This document shows positions 50,923 to 58,960 of a stretch of DNA of 64,000 nt, in pieces; positions within the stretch are counted from its first letter, which is position 1; every line of letters starts with the position of its first letter. Position numbers and translations under genes: made by a program. Origin of the DNA: CATOSP01 sp965237775 (lineage in GTDB: Bacteria > Chloroflexota > Dehalococcoidia > Lucifugimonadales > UBA3495). The stretch is taken from the NCBI GenBank assembly GCA_965237775.1, contig OZ250155.1, positions 1,550,001 to 1,614,000 on the forward strand. Direction: 5' to 3'. The notes beneath the pieces were generated by a model. The model did no database searches, was not told the DNA's origin, and was given only the letters and a program-made list of their open reading frames with translations.

Positions 50923-51095
50923 TACCGAGCCCCAACGATGAAAAGACCAGGATACTACGCGCTGCGTTTACGGCCAATGTGTTCCAAACGCCAGGCATAG
51001 GGCAGTATATCACCAGTACCATATCTCGTGTCGGCGGCTTTACCTGGCCCATTCCTTTTGCGTGGCCGCGTGTAGCTGGTCTTGCACGGCCAAAA

Positions 51096-51124
51096 TTGAC
51101 GGTGTGAAACTGGGCCCCTATGAT
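51096..51124 (+). promoter_or_regulatory. Sigma-70 promoter of the DUF1445-DUF4392 operon
   Basis: TTGACG (51096-51101), 17-base spacer, TATGAT (51119-51124); leader about 54 bases to the ATG at 51185. The remainder of the gap 50923-51184 shows nothing else. Confidence 0.82.
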
Positions 51125-51184
51125 AGGACGCAGGCTAGAACGGCTGTCCAATGACCAGTTGATTAACATAACCGAGGTGTGCTG

Positions 51185-51979
51185 ATGACCGCCCAGACCT
51201 TCATCGGGGCCCCACAAGACGTGCGTGAACAGATCCGGACTGGCGCCTGGCGTGGCGTCACCTCCGGCGTGGCGCCGGGGTACGTTCAAGCGAACCTGGC
51301 CATTTTACCGAAGGATCTTGCGTTCGATTTTCTGCTATTTTGCCAGCGCAACCCGAAGCCCTGTCCCCTGCTGGAAGTGGTGGAGGCGGGTAACGTGGAG
51401 CCGAGGATTACCGCTCCGGGCAGCGACATCCGCACCGATACCCCCGGTTACCGCATTTACGAGAACGGCGAGTTTGTGGCTGAAGTGGAGTCCCTGGTCC
51501 CCTACTGGCGGGATGACCTGGTCTCCTTCCTGCTGGGTTGCAGTTTCTCCTTCGAGACTGCCATGACCGATGCGGGGATACGGATACGCCACCAGGAGAT
51601 GGGGTGCAACGTCTCCATGTACATCACCAACATCGAGACGACTCCCGCAGGACAATTCGCGGGCCCCATGGTAGTGAGCATGCGTCCGGTGGCTCGGGAG
51701 CAGATCGTCCGCGCCGTACAGGTCACCTCCCGTTTCCCGGCTACCCACGGCGCTCCGGTCCACATCGGGGACCCGGCCGCGATCGGCATCAAGGACATCA
51801 CCCGGCCCGACTTCGGCGACCCGGTGGACATTTATCCCGGCGAGGAGCCGGTGTTTTGGGCCTGCGGCGTGACTCCCCAAGCGGTGGCCCTTAATTGCAA
51901 GCCCAGTCTGATGATCACCCACTCTCCGGGGAAGATGTTCATCACCAACCAGCGTGACGCCGATTACGCGGTCTTGTAG
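51185..51979 (+). CDS. DUF1445 putative hydro-lyase (D-glutamate cyclase N-half-like)
   Basis: 264 aa. Conserved blocks of DUF1445/YcsI: VREQIRTGAWRGVTSGVAPGYVQANLAILP, shown here as WRGVTSGVAPGYVQANLAIL, CPLLEVVEAGN, DDLVSFLLGCSFSFETAM, CNVSMYITNIETTPAG, HGAPVHIGDPAAIGI and VFWACGVTPQAVAL. In vertebrates this domain is fused to DUF4392 in DGLUCY, which converts D-glutamate to 5-oxo-D-proline; here the DUF4392 gene follows 56 bases later. ATG at 51185 with GAGG 7 bases upstream; a GTG at 51179 adds two residues. Confidence 0.87.
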   Translation: MTAQTFIGAPQDVREQIRTGAWRGVTSGVAPGYVQANLAILPKDLAFDFLLFCQRNPKPCPLLEVVEAGNVEPRITAPGSDIRTDTPGYRIYENGEFVAEVESLVPYWRDDLVSFLLGCSFSFETAMTDAGIRIRHQEMGCNVSMYITNIETTPAGQFAGPMVVSMRPVAREQIVRAVQVTSRFPATHGAPVHIGDPAAIGIKDITRPDFGDPVDIYPGEEPVFWACGVTPQAVALNCKPSLMITHSPGKMFITNQRDADYAVL

Positions 51980-52035
51980 CGCCAATCCGGAACCCGCCGG
52001 AACAAGGAATCAACCAGTCCCGCAGGGAGATTACC

Positions 52036-52902
52036 GTGGCCCAATCGAGCCTGACCACCATCGAAGACATTATCCTGCAACAGGATAAGCGCGGCGTGAG
52101 CGCTCTCAGGCCCCACATGGTCCCGGATTTCTGCGATCAGGCGGCCCGGTACATCATGGACCATCCGGGGAATGTCGCGATCACGACGGGCTTCTACATC
52201 CTGTCCGCCGGCAAGCCGGAGACCGACGGCCCTCCCGGAGCCATAGCGATCGGACGCGCTCTTGAGGCCCTGGGACGCCAGGTTACTTATATCGGCGACG
52301 AACATTGCAATGACGTAATGAGAGAATTACTAGGCGGCAAGGGAACAGTGTTGGACTTCCCCATCCTGGACGTGCCCGCAAGCCGCACTGCCGCAGCGGA
52401 GTTGCTGGCCACCCTGGACCTGGGGTTGATTATCTCCATCGAGCGGTGCGGCAGGACCAGCGGCGACGCCTACTTGAATATGCGGTCCCTGGACATTACG
52501 CCCCAGACGGCCAGGGTGGACTACCTGTTCGAGGGTGGTGTCCCTTCAGTCGGTATTGGGGACGGCGGCAACGAAATCGGTATGGGCAACCTGCTCGAAC
52601 ACATTCCCGCCGTGGACACACTACCCGACGACCCCGCGGTTACAAAAGTCGACCGGCTGATAATCTCCAGCGTGTCCAACTGGGGAGGGTACGGCCTGGT
52701 GGCGGCATTGTCCCTGTTGGCGGGTCGAGACTTGCTCCCAGACCTGGAAGACGAGACCCGGCTGATAGAACGCGCCGTGGACTTGGGAGCGGTGGATGGC
52801 ACGACCGGCGAGCAGAAGTACTACGTGGACGGCTTCACGACGGAGGAGAACGGCCTGGTGCTGGAGCAACTTCGCCGGTACGTCGCCAACGGCATCGGAT
52901 AA
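52036..52902 (+). CDS. DUF4392 protein (D-glutamate cyclase C-half-like)
   Basis: 288 aa. DUF4392 features: NVAITTGFYILSAGKPETDG, IGRALEALGRQVTYIGDE, LIISIERCGRTSGDAYLNMR, VGIGDGGNEIGMGN and SVSNWGGYGLVAALSLL. Second half of the split DGLUCY-like enzyme. GTG start. Its product, 5-oxoproline, is the substrate class of the HyuA-HyuB protein at 21982. Confidence 0.88.
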   Translation: MAQSSLTTIEDIILQQDKRGVSALRPHMVPDFCDQAARYIMDHPGNVAITTGFYILSAGKPETDGPPGAIAIGRALEALGRQVTYIGDEHCNDVMRELLGGKGTVLDFPILDVPASRTAAAELLATLDLGLIISIERCGRTSGDAYLNMRSLDITPQTARVDYLFEGGVPSVGIGDGGNEIGMGNLLEHIPAVDTLPDDPAVTKVDRLIISSVSNWGGYGLVAALSLLAGRDLLPDLEDETRLIERAVDLGAVDGTTGEQKYYVDGFTTEENGLVLEQLRRYVANGIG

Positions 52903-52927
52903 CGCACGAATAACGAGGGCGCCGGAT

Positions 52928-55042
52928 CTACCCGTCCGCCACTCCCTCCAGTTGGAAGGAATCGGGAGTCAAGGTCTTCTCTTCCAGTACGAGTAACCGG
53001 CGCAATTCAAATATCTCGTCCCGGAACTGGGCGGCCTTCTCGAATTGCAGGTTCTTGGCCGCCTCCTTCATCTGCACTTCCAGGTCCTTCACCACCTTGA
53101 ACATGTCGGCCCGGGACATCTCCTGCCGGGTGACCGCATAGCGGGTCCGGTTGTCGGAAATAGACTTGATCCCTTCTGTTATGTCGTGGACTTCTTTTTG
53201 GATGCTCTGCGGCTGAATCCCGTGCTGCTTGTTGTGGGAGTCCTGTATGTCGCGCCTGCGGTTGGTCTCGTCGATGGCCGAACGCATGGAATCGGTGATG
53301 CGGTCGGCGTACATGATGACCTGGCCGTCGGCGTGCCGGGCTGCCCGGCCAATGGTCTGGATCAACGAAGTGTTGGAGCGGAGGTAACCTTCCTTGTCCG
53401 CATCAAGAATGGCAACCAAGCTCACTTCGGGCAGGTCCAAGCCCTCCCGCAGCAGGTTGATGCCTACGATGACGTCATAGACTCCCAGGCGTAGGTCGCG
53501 AAGTATCTCCACCCGGTCCAAGGTCTGGATGTCCGAATGCAGGTAGTGGTTGCGGACACCCATCTCCGAGAGGTAGTCCGCCAACTCCTCGGCCATCCGC
53601 TTAGTCAGAGTTGTCACCAGGCAGCGTTCCGCCCGTTCAACCCTGCCCTTGATCTGTTGCAGCAGGTCGTCGATCTGCCCGGTGGTGGGTTTCACTTCGA
53701 TAACGGGGTCCAGCAGCCCGGTGGGGCGGATCACTTGTTCCACGGTGGCCGATGAGTGTTGCATCTCATAAGGTCCGGGGGTTGCGGACACATAGACGAC
53801 CTGGTTGATGTGGGACTCGTACTCGTCAAAGTTGAGGGGCCGGTTGTCCAACGCCGAGGGCAGCCGGAAGCCGAATTCCACCAAGGTCCGCTTACGTGAA
53901 ATGTCCCCGTGGTACATTCCCCGCACCTGCGGCAGGGTCATGTGGGACTCGTCCACAAACATGATGTAGTCTTCGGGGAAGTAGTCCAGGAGGGTCCAAG
54001 GGGCGCTTCCCTTGGCACGCCGGGAAAGGTGCCGGGCGTAGTTTTCCACGCCGGAACAGAAACCTGTTTCCTGGAGCATTTCCAGGTCGTAGTGAGTACG
54101 GCTTTCCAGGCGGGCGGCTTCGAGGACCTTCCCCTGGCTGCGAAGTTCGGCAAGCCGCTCTTCCAGTTCGTCACGTATGTCGTCCACGGCCAGGTCCAGC
54201 TTGTCCTTGGACGTCACGAAGTGGTTGGCAGGGTAAATCGACACCTCAGGAAGTTCCGCCAGGACTTCGCCGGTAAGGGGGTCCAACCGGACAATCCGCT
54301 CCACGTCATCGCCGAAGAACTGCACCCGGACCGCCGCCTCCTCATACGCGGGCACGATCTCCAGAGTGTCGCCGCGAATGCGGAATTTGCCTCTGGCCAG
54401 GTCCATGTCGTTGCGCTCGTACTGCATGTCCACGAGCTGCCGGACCAGCCGGCTCCGGTTGCGAACCTCGCCCACCTTCACCTGGGCAACCAGGTTGAAG
54501 TAGTCTTGGGGGTCGCCCAGACCGTAGATGCAGGACACCGAGGCCACGATCAGGACGTCCCGCCGGGTGAGCAGGGAGGTCGTGGCGGATAGGCGCAGCT
54601 TGTCCAGTTCTTCGTTGATGCTGGAGTCCTTCTCGATATACGTGTCAGATTGGGGGACATAGGCTTCTGGCTGGTAGTAGTCGTAGTAGGAGACGAAGTA
54701 CTCCACGGCGTTACGGGGGAAGAACTCCTTGAACTCGGTGGCAAGCTGGGCTGCCAGGGTCTTGTTGTGGGCCATTACCAGAGTTGGCCGTTGCACCTGT
54801 TGGACGATGTTGGCCATACTGAAAGTCTTGCCGCTGCCCGTAACCCCCATCATGGTCTGGCGGGAGGCTCCCTCCACAATCCCCTGGGAAAGCCTCTCCA
54901 CGGCGCGAGGTTGGTCACCGGTCATCTTGAAGTCGGCGGTCAACTCGAAGCGGCGGTTCTCGGGTTTAGCGCCTTCAGACCACGAATCGTTGATGTCCCT
55001 GCCGGCTTCGGCCCATCTTCGAATGCGAGTGTTTTGAGTCAT
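52928..55042 (-). CDS. uvrB: Excinuclease ABC subunit B
   Basis: 704 aa. GDQPRAVERLSQGI, Walker A MGVTGSGKTFSMANIV, the damage-probing hairpin SYYDYYQPEAYVPQSDTYIE, motif II-type FVDESHMTLPQVRGMYHGD, LREGLDLPEVSLVAILDADK, QTIGRAARH and a C-terminal UVR helix pair (LEVQMKEAAKNLQFEKAAQF). The N-terminal extension of about 40 residues before the canonical start is longer than usual. ATG 4 bases after the stop of the aspartic-protease-like gene. Confidence 0.96.
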   Translation of the reverse strand: MTQNTRIRRWAEAGRDINDSWSEGAKPENRRFELTADFKMTGDQPRAVERLSQGIVEGASRQTMMGVTGSGKTFSMANIVQQVQRPTLVMAHNKTLAAQLATEFKEFFPRNAVEYFVSYYDYYQPEAYVPQSDTYIEKDSSINEELDKLRLSATTSLLTRRDVLIVASVSCIYGLGDPQDYFNLVAQVKVGEVRNRSRLVRQLVDMQYERNDMDLARGKFRIRGDTLEIVPAYEEAAVRVQFFGDDVERIVRLDPLTGEVLAELPEVSIYPANHFVTSKDKLDLAVDDIRDELEERLAELRSQGKVLEAARLESRTHYDLEMLQETGFCSGVENYARHLSRRAKGSAPWTLLDYFPEDYIMFVDESHMTLPQVRGMYHGDISRKRTLVEFGFRLPSALDNRPLNFDEYESHINQVVYVSATPGPYEMQHSSATVEQVIRPTGLLDPVIEVKPTTGQIDDLLQQIKGRVERAERCLVTTLTKRMAEELADYLSEMGVRNHYLHSDIQTLDRVEILRDLRLGVYDVIVGINLLREGLDLPEVSLVAILDADKEGYLRSNTSLIQTIGRAARHADGQVIMYADRITDSMRSAIDETNRRRDIQDSHNKQHGIQPQSIQKEVHDITEGIKSISDNRTRYAVTRQEMSRADMFKVVKDLEVQMKEAAKNLQFEKAAQFRDEIFELRRLLVLEEKTLTPDSFQLEGVADG

Positions 55043-55046
55043 GAGC

Positions 55047-55403
55047 TTACAACCATAGAGCGTCTTTAAGGACAAGGATTTGTTCTACGGGATCGACCAT
55101 GAGGAGGAAGGCTTCCAGCGTATGGGCGCCCATCAATACGGGAGCATCGTCAGGACTGAAGACGCAGATGATTGGTCTGCGTTCACCGTCTATCTCAGCA
55201 TCAACGCGGCCCATGTCTCTCTGTACGGTGCTTCCATCGGCAAGGCCGAGACGGACTTGCCATTCGGCGGAGACCCCGAGCCTTTCAAGGACAGTACCGG
55301 GGATGGACGTAAAAGTCGCGCCCGTGTCGACCAGGGCATCCAATGTCTCGAGTGGCCCACCGTTTGGTCCAATTAGTGTGATAGGGTGGCTAAACGTGCC
55401 CAT
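55047..55403 (-). CDS. Retropepsin-like aspartic protease domain protein
   Basis: 118 aa. ALVDTGATFTSIP carries the DTGA catalytic motif of clan AA proteases; the later VLMGAHTLEAF corresponds to the hydrophobic-G-x2-L second motif. The size equals one retropepsin monomer, which would work as a homodimer. Cellular role unknown. It sits between ruvA and uvrB and is probably co-transcribed with uvrB from the extended -10 promoter at 55428-55436. Confidence 0.82.
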   Translation of the reverse strand: MGTFSHPITLIGPNGGPLETLDALVDTGATFTSIPGTVLERLGVSAEWQVRLGLADGSTVQRDMGRVDAEIDGERRPIICVFSPDDAPVLMGAHTLEAFLLMVDPVEQILVLKDALWL

Positions 55404-55427
55404 AAACCGTGTTGCCTCTTGCCAACA

Positions 55428-55436
55428 ATTATACCA
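55428..55436 (-). promoter_or_regulatory. Extended -10 promoter for the protease-uvrB operon
   Basis: Minus strand TGGTATAAT (TGnTATAAT); no good -35. Predicted start near 55421, 18 bases before the ATG. Confidence 0.65.
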
Positions 55437-55445
55437 GCCGCTGCT

Positions 55446-56027
55446 CTAGCCGGGACCGAAAGTCTGCAATGCCAGCCGGATGCGCTCTTCCACGGATAGC
55501 TCCGCTGAGTCCCTGCCATCGCTAACCGCACGACGGGCTTCGGACGCGGAGTAGCCCAGCGCCATCAGCGCTTCGACGACCTCGGTGTCTGTGGACGCGG
55601 ACATAGCCGGGGTCTCGGCCAATGTCTGCTCCAGCTTCCCCTTCAGCTCCAACACAATCCTTCCCGCCGTGCGGCGGCCCACTCCCGGAGTCGCGCTGAG
55701 AGCTGGGATGTCCCCTGCCGAGATGGCCCGCTGCAGGCCCGGCGCGTCAAGAGTGGAGAGCAGGGCCAACGCCAGGCGCGGCCCAACTCCCGAAACCGCC
55801 GTAAGCATCAGGAAGAGTTCCAACGACGCCGGGGAAGGGAACCCGTAGAGGACCGGCTGCTCGTCGCGCATCCTCAGGTGAGTGTGCAGGGAGACGGTTG
55901 CCCCGATGTCTCCGAGCGGGGCGATGGCCGACGAAGGGACGAACACTTGCAGGGTTACGCCGCCCAACTGGAGGTGTACCCAGTCGGGTCCCACGGCTGC
56001 CAGGCTACCGCGAACGCTGACTATCAC
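55446..56027 (-). CDS. ruvA: Holliday junction branch migration protein RuvA
   Basis: 193 aa. OB-fold N-terminus (MIVSVRGSLAAVGPDWVHLQ), helix-hairpin-helix pairs (VSGVGPRLALALLS, ALSATPGVGRRTAGRIVLEL) and a C-terminal RuvB-binding helix (EVVEALMALGYSASEARRAV). GTG start at 56027, 3 bases beyond the ruvC stop. No ruvB in the window. Confidence 0.95.
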   Translation of the reverse strand: MIVSVRGSLAAVGPDWVHLQLGGVTLQVFVPSSAIAPLGDIGATVSLHTHLRMRDEQPVLYGFPSPASLELFLMLTAVSGVGPRLALALLSTLDAPGLQRAISAGDIPALSATPGVGRRTAGRIVLELKGKLEQTLAETPAMSASTDTEVVEALMALGYSASEARRAVSDGRDSAELSVEERIRLALQTFGPG

Positions 56028-56030
56028 CCA

Positions 56031-56552
56031 TTACCTCTCCTGGCCCGGAGGTATCTCCCGGAGGAGAGCGTTGGCCCCTTGGCTCTGGACCAGGTGGCAG
56101 AGGCCCACGGAGATGGCGTCGGCGGCGTCGGACTCGGGTGTCTCCTTCAAACCCAGCGTTACGGTTATCACTTCTTGCATCTGGGCCTTGGTTGCCCCAC
56201 CGAAGTCGGTGACGGCCCGTTTGATCTGGGCCGGGGAGTACCGGAACACGGGGACAGCCTGGCTGGCGGCCCCGATAAGCACCACTCCTTGGGCCTGACC
56301 GACGGCTATGGCGGGGCCGGGAAAGTTCCGCTCGCCCCGCCCTACGAACGGCTCCTCAACGGCGATGGCGTCCGGGTGGAACATGCCGATCATGTTGACG
56401 ACGTGAGTGTACAACTGGTAGAGCCGTTGCTCGATAGGCATGTTGCGAGGCAAGGCGACCACCCCGTAGTCGTCAACCTCTGGCTGGGGTCCCGTTTCCA
56501 GGACACCATACCCCATCCTCACCGTCCCGGGGTCAATGCCGAGAACTCGCAT
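56031..56552 (-). CDS. ruvC: Holliday junction endonuclease RuvC
   Basis: 173 aa. Catalytic acidic residues: Asp in MRVLGIDPGTVRMGYGV, Glu in AIAVEEPFVGRG, and Asp pair in ESDAADAISVGLCH. Cleaves Holliday junctions. The ATG at 56552 follows GGAG; a TTG at 56573 would add 7 residues. Between yebC and ruvA, the common bacterial order. Confidence 0.94.
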   Translation of the reverse strand: MRVLGIDPGTVRMGYGVLETGPQPEVDDYGVVALPRNMPIEQRLYQLYTHVVNMIGMFHPDAIAVEEPFVGRGERNFPGPAIAVGQAQGVVLIGAASQAVPVFRYSPAQIKRAVTDFGGATKAQMQEVITVTLGLKETPESDAADAISVGLCHLVQSQGANALLREIPPGQER

Positions 56553-56585
56553 AATCTCCGGCGCTTTGGACAACGCCCTGTGTCG

Positions 56586-57353
56586 TTAGGAAGCGGACCG
56601 GTAGCTCTCCAACACCTCTGGGGGGAAGTCGGCGCTGGTGTAGGCTTTCTGAATGTCCGCCAGGTCTTCCAGGGCGTCGAGCAGTTTGAGGGTCTGCTCC
56701 GCCTCCTTGGCTTGAAGAAGGACGGTGGTCTTCGGCACCATGGATATCTCCGATGATGCGGGGGTTACACCCTCCTCTTGCAACACTCCCTGGACCGTCA
56801 GGAGGGTTTCAGGGGCGGTGTGGACTTCCAGCACGCCCTCTTCGATGATGATGTCCTCGGCCCCGGCGTCGATGGCCAGAAGGCCGAGTTCTTCGGCTTT
56901 GTCTTCGTCGTCGACCTCGAGGCTGATGACACCCTTGGTCTCAAAGTTCCAGGCAACACATCCTGATTCCCCAAGGTTGCCGCCGCCGCGGTTGAAAGCG
57001 GCGCGGATGTCCGAGGCGGTGCGGTTGCGGTTTGGCGTGACCGCTTGAATCAGGATCGCGCCGCCGCCGGGGCCGTAGCCCTCGTAGGTGACCTCGTCCA
57101 GCTTCTCCTCGCCTTCTCCGCCATCGCCCGCTCCCCTCTTGACCGCGCGGACGATGTTGTCCTGGGGCATGTTATTGCTCTTGGCTTTGTCGATGGCCAG
57201 GCGTAGGCGGAAGTTCATCTCCGGGTCGCCGCTGCCGCCTTCCCGGACGGCGAGGGAGATGTCCCGGCTTAGCTTGGTAAAGATGGCGCCTCGTTTAGCG
57301 TCCGCGGCGCCCTTTTGGTGTTTGATCGTGGACCATTTAGAGTGGCCAGACAT
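56586..57353 (-). CDS. YebC/PmpR family protein
   Basis: 255 aa. SGHSKWSTIKHQKGAADAKR start, NMPQDNIVRAVKRGAG, and EVTYEGYGPGGGAILIQ are diagnostic. Members act as transcriptional regulators or, as shown for mitochondrial TACO1 and some bacterial homologues, assist translation at difficult sequences. ATG at 57353; an upstream start at 57368 adds 5 residues. First gene of yebC-ruvC-ruvA. Confidence 0.94.
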   Translation of the reverse strand: MSGHSKWSTIKHQKGAADAKRGAIFTKLSRDISLAVREGGSGDPEMNFRLRLAIDKAKSNNMPQDNIVRAVKRGAGDGGEGEEKLDEVTYEGYGPGGGAILIQAVTPNRNRTASDIRAAFNRGGGNLGESGCVAWNFETKGVISLEVDDEDKAEELGLLAIDAGAEDIIIEEGVLEVHTAPETLLTVQGVLQEEGVTPASSEISMVPKTTVLLQAKEAEQTLKLLDALEDLADIQKAYTSADFPPEVLESYRSAS

Positions 57354-57386
57354 CGCAACCACCCCCATTGACGGAAGTTTGGTGGG

Positions 57387-57416
57387 ATTTTAGCATCTGG
57401 CTCTCTCGCAGGTCAA
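57387..57416 (-). promoter_or_regulatory. Sigma-70 promoter of yebC-ruvC-ruvA
   Basis: Minus strand: TTGACC (57416-57411), 18-base spacer, TAAAAT (57392-57387). Confidence 0.8.
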
Positions 57417-57423
57417 AGGGGAA

Positions 57424-57921
57424 TCACCGCAGGCCGTCGGGTAGATCGACTATCATGACGCCTTCGTCCAGACGCACATCCTTGACCACGTCGACCAGCG
57501 CGGGCACAAGGACGTCTCGGCCGGAGCCGGATACAACATAGACATCGTTACTCCCGGTCTCAAGAATCTCAGTGATCTCACCCAACAATTCCTCGTCCTC
57601 GGTGAGTACGCGGAGCCCCAGCAGTTGGAAGTGGAAATATTCGCCTTCCCGCATCGCCCGGGCGGCTGTTTCGGGCACGGTGATTTCCAGCCCGACCAGA
57701 GCCTGGGCCTGGTCTCGGCTGGATACTCCTGACAATTCGAGAACCACGTGATCGAAGCCGGTGGGGGAGGAATCGGTTATGCGGAAGGAACCGAAGCCGA
57801 TGTTAAGGAGTTGCCCTGTGTCGAAACGGTGCGGAACGTCGCTGAGGACTTGGACCCTGACCCTGCCCGACACACCATGAGCCTGGATGACGCGGCCCAC
57901 AATCACTTCCCCGGAAGCCAT
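57424..57921 (-). CDS. rimM: Ribosome maturation factor RimM
   Basis: 165 aa. N-terminal RimM barrel (EVIVGRVIQAHGVSGRVRVQ, VVLELSGVSSRDQAQALVG) and C-terminal PRC-barrel (YFHFQLLGLRVLTEDEELLG, VLVPALVDVVKDV). Assists 16S rRNA processing and 30S assembly. ATG 57921 chosen; a TTG at 57939 would overlap the KH gene by 8 bases. trmD and rplS, usual neighbours, are not here. Confidence 0.93.
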   Translation of the reverse strand: MASGEVIVGRVIQAHGVSGRVRVQVLSDVPHRFDTGQLLNIGFGSFRITDSSPTGFDHVVLELSGVSSRDQAQALVGLEITVPETAARAMREGEYFHFQLLGLRVLTEDEELLGEITEILETGSNDVYVVSGSGRDVLVPALVDVVKDVRLDEGVMIVDLPDGLR

Positions 57922-57931
57922 TGGGGCTACG

Positions 57932-58159
57932 CTATACAATCTCCAGCACTGCGTGAGTGCCGTCTTTCACCGCGGCCACCCGTAGCAACACCCTCATCGC
58001 CTGCGCGACGCGGCCCTGCCTGCCGATGACCTTGCCCTTGTCTTCCGGAGCAACTTCCAGCCGCAATATCACACGCCCTTCTTCCACGTCCTCGGTGACC
58101 GAAACGGCGTCTGGGTTGCTGGCCAGGGAGCGGGCGATATACTCGATGAGTTCTTTCAT
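57932..58159 (-). CDS. khpA: KH-domain RNA-binding protein (KhpA)
   Basis: 75 aa, one KH domain: MKELIEYIARSLASNPDAV, then the GxxG loop in KGKVIGRQGRVAQAMRVLL. Typical neighbour between rpsP and rimM. Its ATG overlaps the rpsP stop (ATGA). RNA chaperone-like role in Firmicutes homologues. Confidence 0.92.
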   Translation of the reverse strand: MKELIEYIARSLASNPDAVSVTEDVEEGRVILRLEVAPEDKGKVIGRQGRVAQAMRVLLRVAAVKDGTHAVLEIV

Positions 58160-58524
58160 GTGGAGGAGGTCTCTCCATCACCGGAAGTGGAACTGACCTC
58201 GGCTGGCTCCTCTTGGCCATCCGGTTCGGAGGACTCCGTAGGGTTGTCTACGGACTCGGACTCAGCGGCGGCAACGCCTTCTCCATCGACGACTCCGGAC
58301 CATGCCAGAATGCGGCGGACCGCATCGGTGGGCTGGGCGCCCTGGCGAATCCATTCCTGGGCCCGGTCGGATTTGATGGAGAAAGAGGGGGGGTTAACCA
58401 AGGGATCGTAGTTGCCAATCCATTCCACGTACGCCCCGTCTCGCGGCGCGGTAGCCTCCGCCACCACTATGCGATATGACGGTTTCCCCTTTTTACCCAC
58501 CCTTCTTAGCCGAATTCGTAGCAT
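58156..58524 (-). CDS. rpsP: Small ribosomal subunit protein bS16
   Basis: 122 aa. MLRIRLRRVGKKGKPSYRIV and YVEWIGNYDPLVNPP with AQEWIRQGAQPTDAVRRIL identify bS16. The last ~40 residues are an acidic Ser/Glu/Pro-rich tail, like the tail on bS6 in this genome. Own promoter upstream. Confidence 0.95.
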   Translation of the reverse strand: MLRIRLRRVGKKGKPSYRIVVAEATAPRDGAYVEWIGNYDPLVNPPSFSIKSDRAQEWIRQGAQPTDAVRRILAWSGVVDGEGVAAAESESVDNPTESSEPDGQEEPAEVSSTSGDGETSST

Positions 58525-58567
58525 TTAACCCTCAAATGTTTACATCTCTGAACTTGAGCCGGTTGAA

Positions 58568-58596
58568 ATTGTAAGCTGACGGGCATACGTTGTCAA
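58568..58596 (-). promoter_or_regulatory. Sigma-70 promoter of rpsP-khpA-rimM
   Basis: Minus strand: TTGACA (58596-58591), 17-base spacer, TACAAT (58573-58568). It lies downstream of the terminator at 58666-58699, so the small RNA and rpsP are separate units. Confidence 0.88.
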
Positions 58597-58665
58597 TCAG
58601 GTATGTCGCGCGCCATCACCCTAATGCCCATCCCAAGGAGCCCGAGCTGGCGCTGCAAGTGGGCC

Positions 58666-58699
58666 AAAAGAAAACCCCAGCCGCGCTCTGGCACTGGGG
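58666..58699 (-). terminator. Intrinsic terminator of the small-RNA unit
   Basis: Read on the minus strand, CCCCAG/CTGGGG stem (58699-58694 and 58680-58675) with inner GCC/GGC pairs is followed by TTTTCTTTT (58674-58666). Confidence 0.8.
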
Positions 58700-58888
58700 C
58701 CGCGCTATTCACCTAAGTGGGTTCGGAGCCTGATTCTAACGGTCCTGAAATCTCGATGCGCCTGACAAATGGATCGGGCCCAGCCACTCTGCCGGTAAAA
58801 CCCCCGATTGATTCCCGGTTACCTAGGGGCGATGATAGACATTGGCCTGGGCCCGACGAACGGGTTCTCGTATGTAAAGGGGGGTGAG

Positions 58889-58960
58889 TTAGTGTACGAT
58901 CACCTCGTCGTGTCCAGACAGATGCCTACCATCGCCCCTACGTGTTAAACTAGATTTCAT
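58889..58960 (-). CDS. 23-aa leader-type peptide in the small-RNA unit
   Basis: ATG at 58960 to TAA at 58889; peptide MKSSLTRRGDGRHLSGHDEV then IVH. The Shine-Dalgarno AAAGGAGGTGA (58977-58967) is complementary to the full anti-Shine-Dalgarno of 16S rRNA and sits 6 bases before the ATG. Directly after the stop lies CTCACCCCCCTTTAC (58888-58874), nearly complementary to that ribosome site. Real translation is plausible; function unknown. Confidence 0.5.
   Translation of the reverse strand: MKSSLTRRGDGRHLSGHDEVIVH

Noticed and set aside
58892..58948. 18-codon GTG-start ORF on the plus strand in the small-RNA region, with AAAGGGGGGTGAG upstream
   Set aside because: Its apparent ribosome site is the complement of the minus-strand anti-Shine-Dalgarno segment, and no plus-strand promoter precedes it; it is probably a by-product of the palindromic structure.
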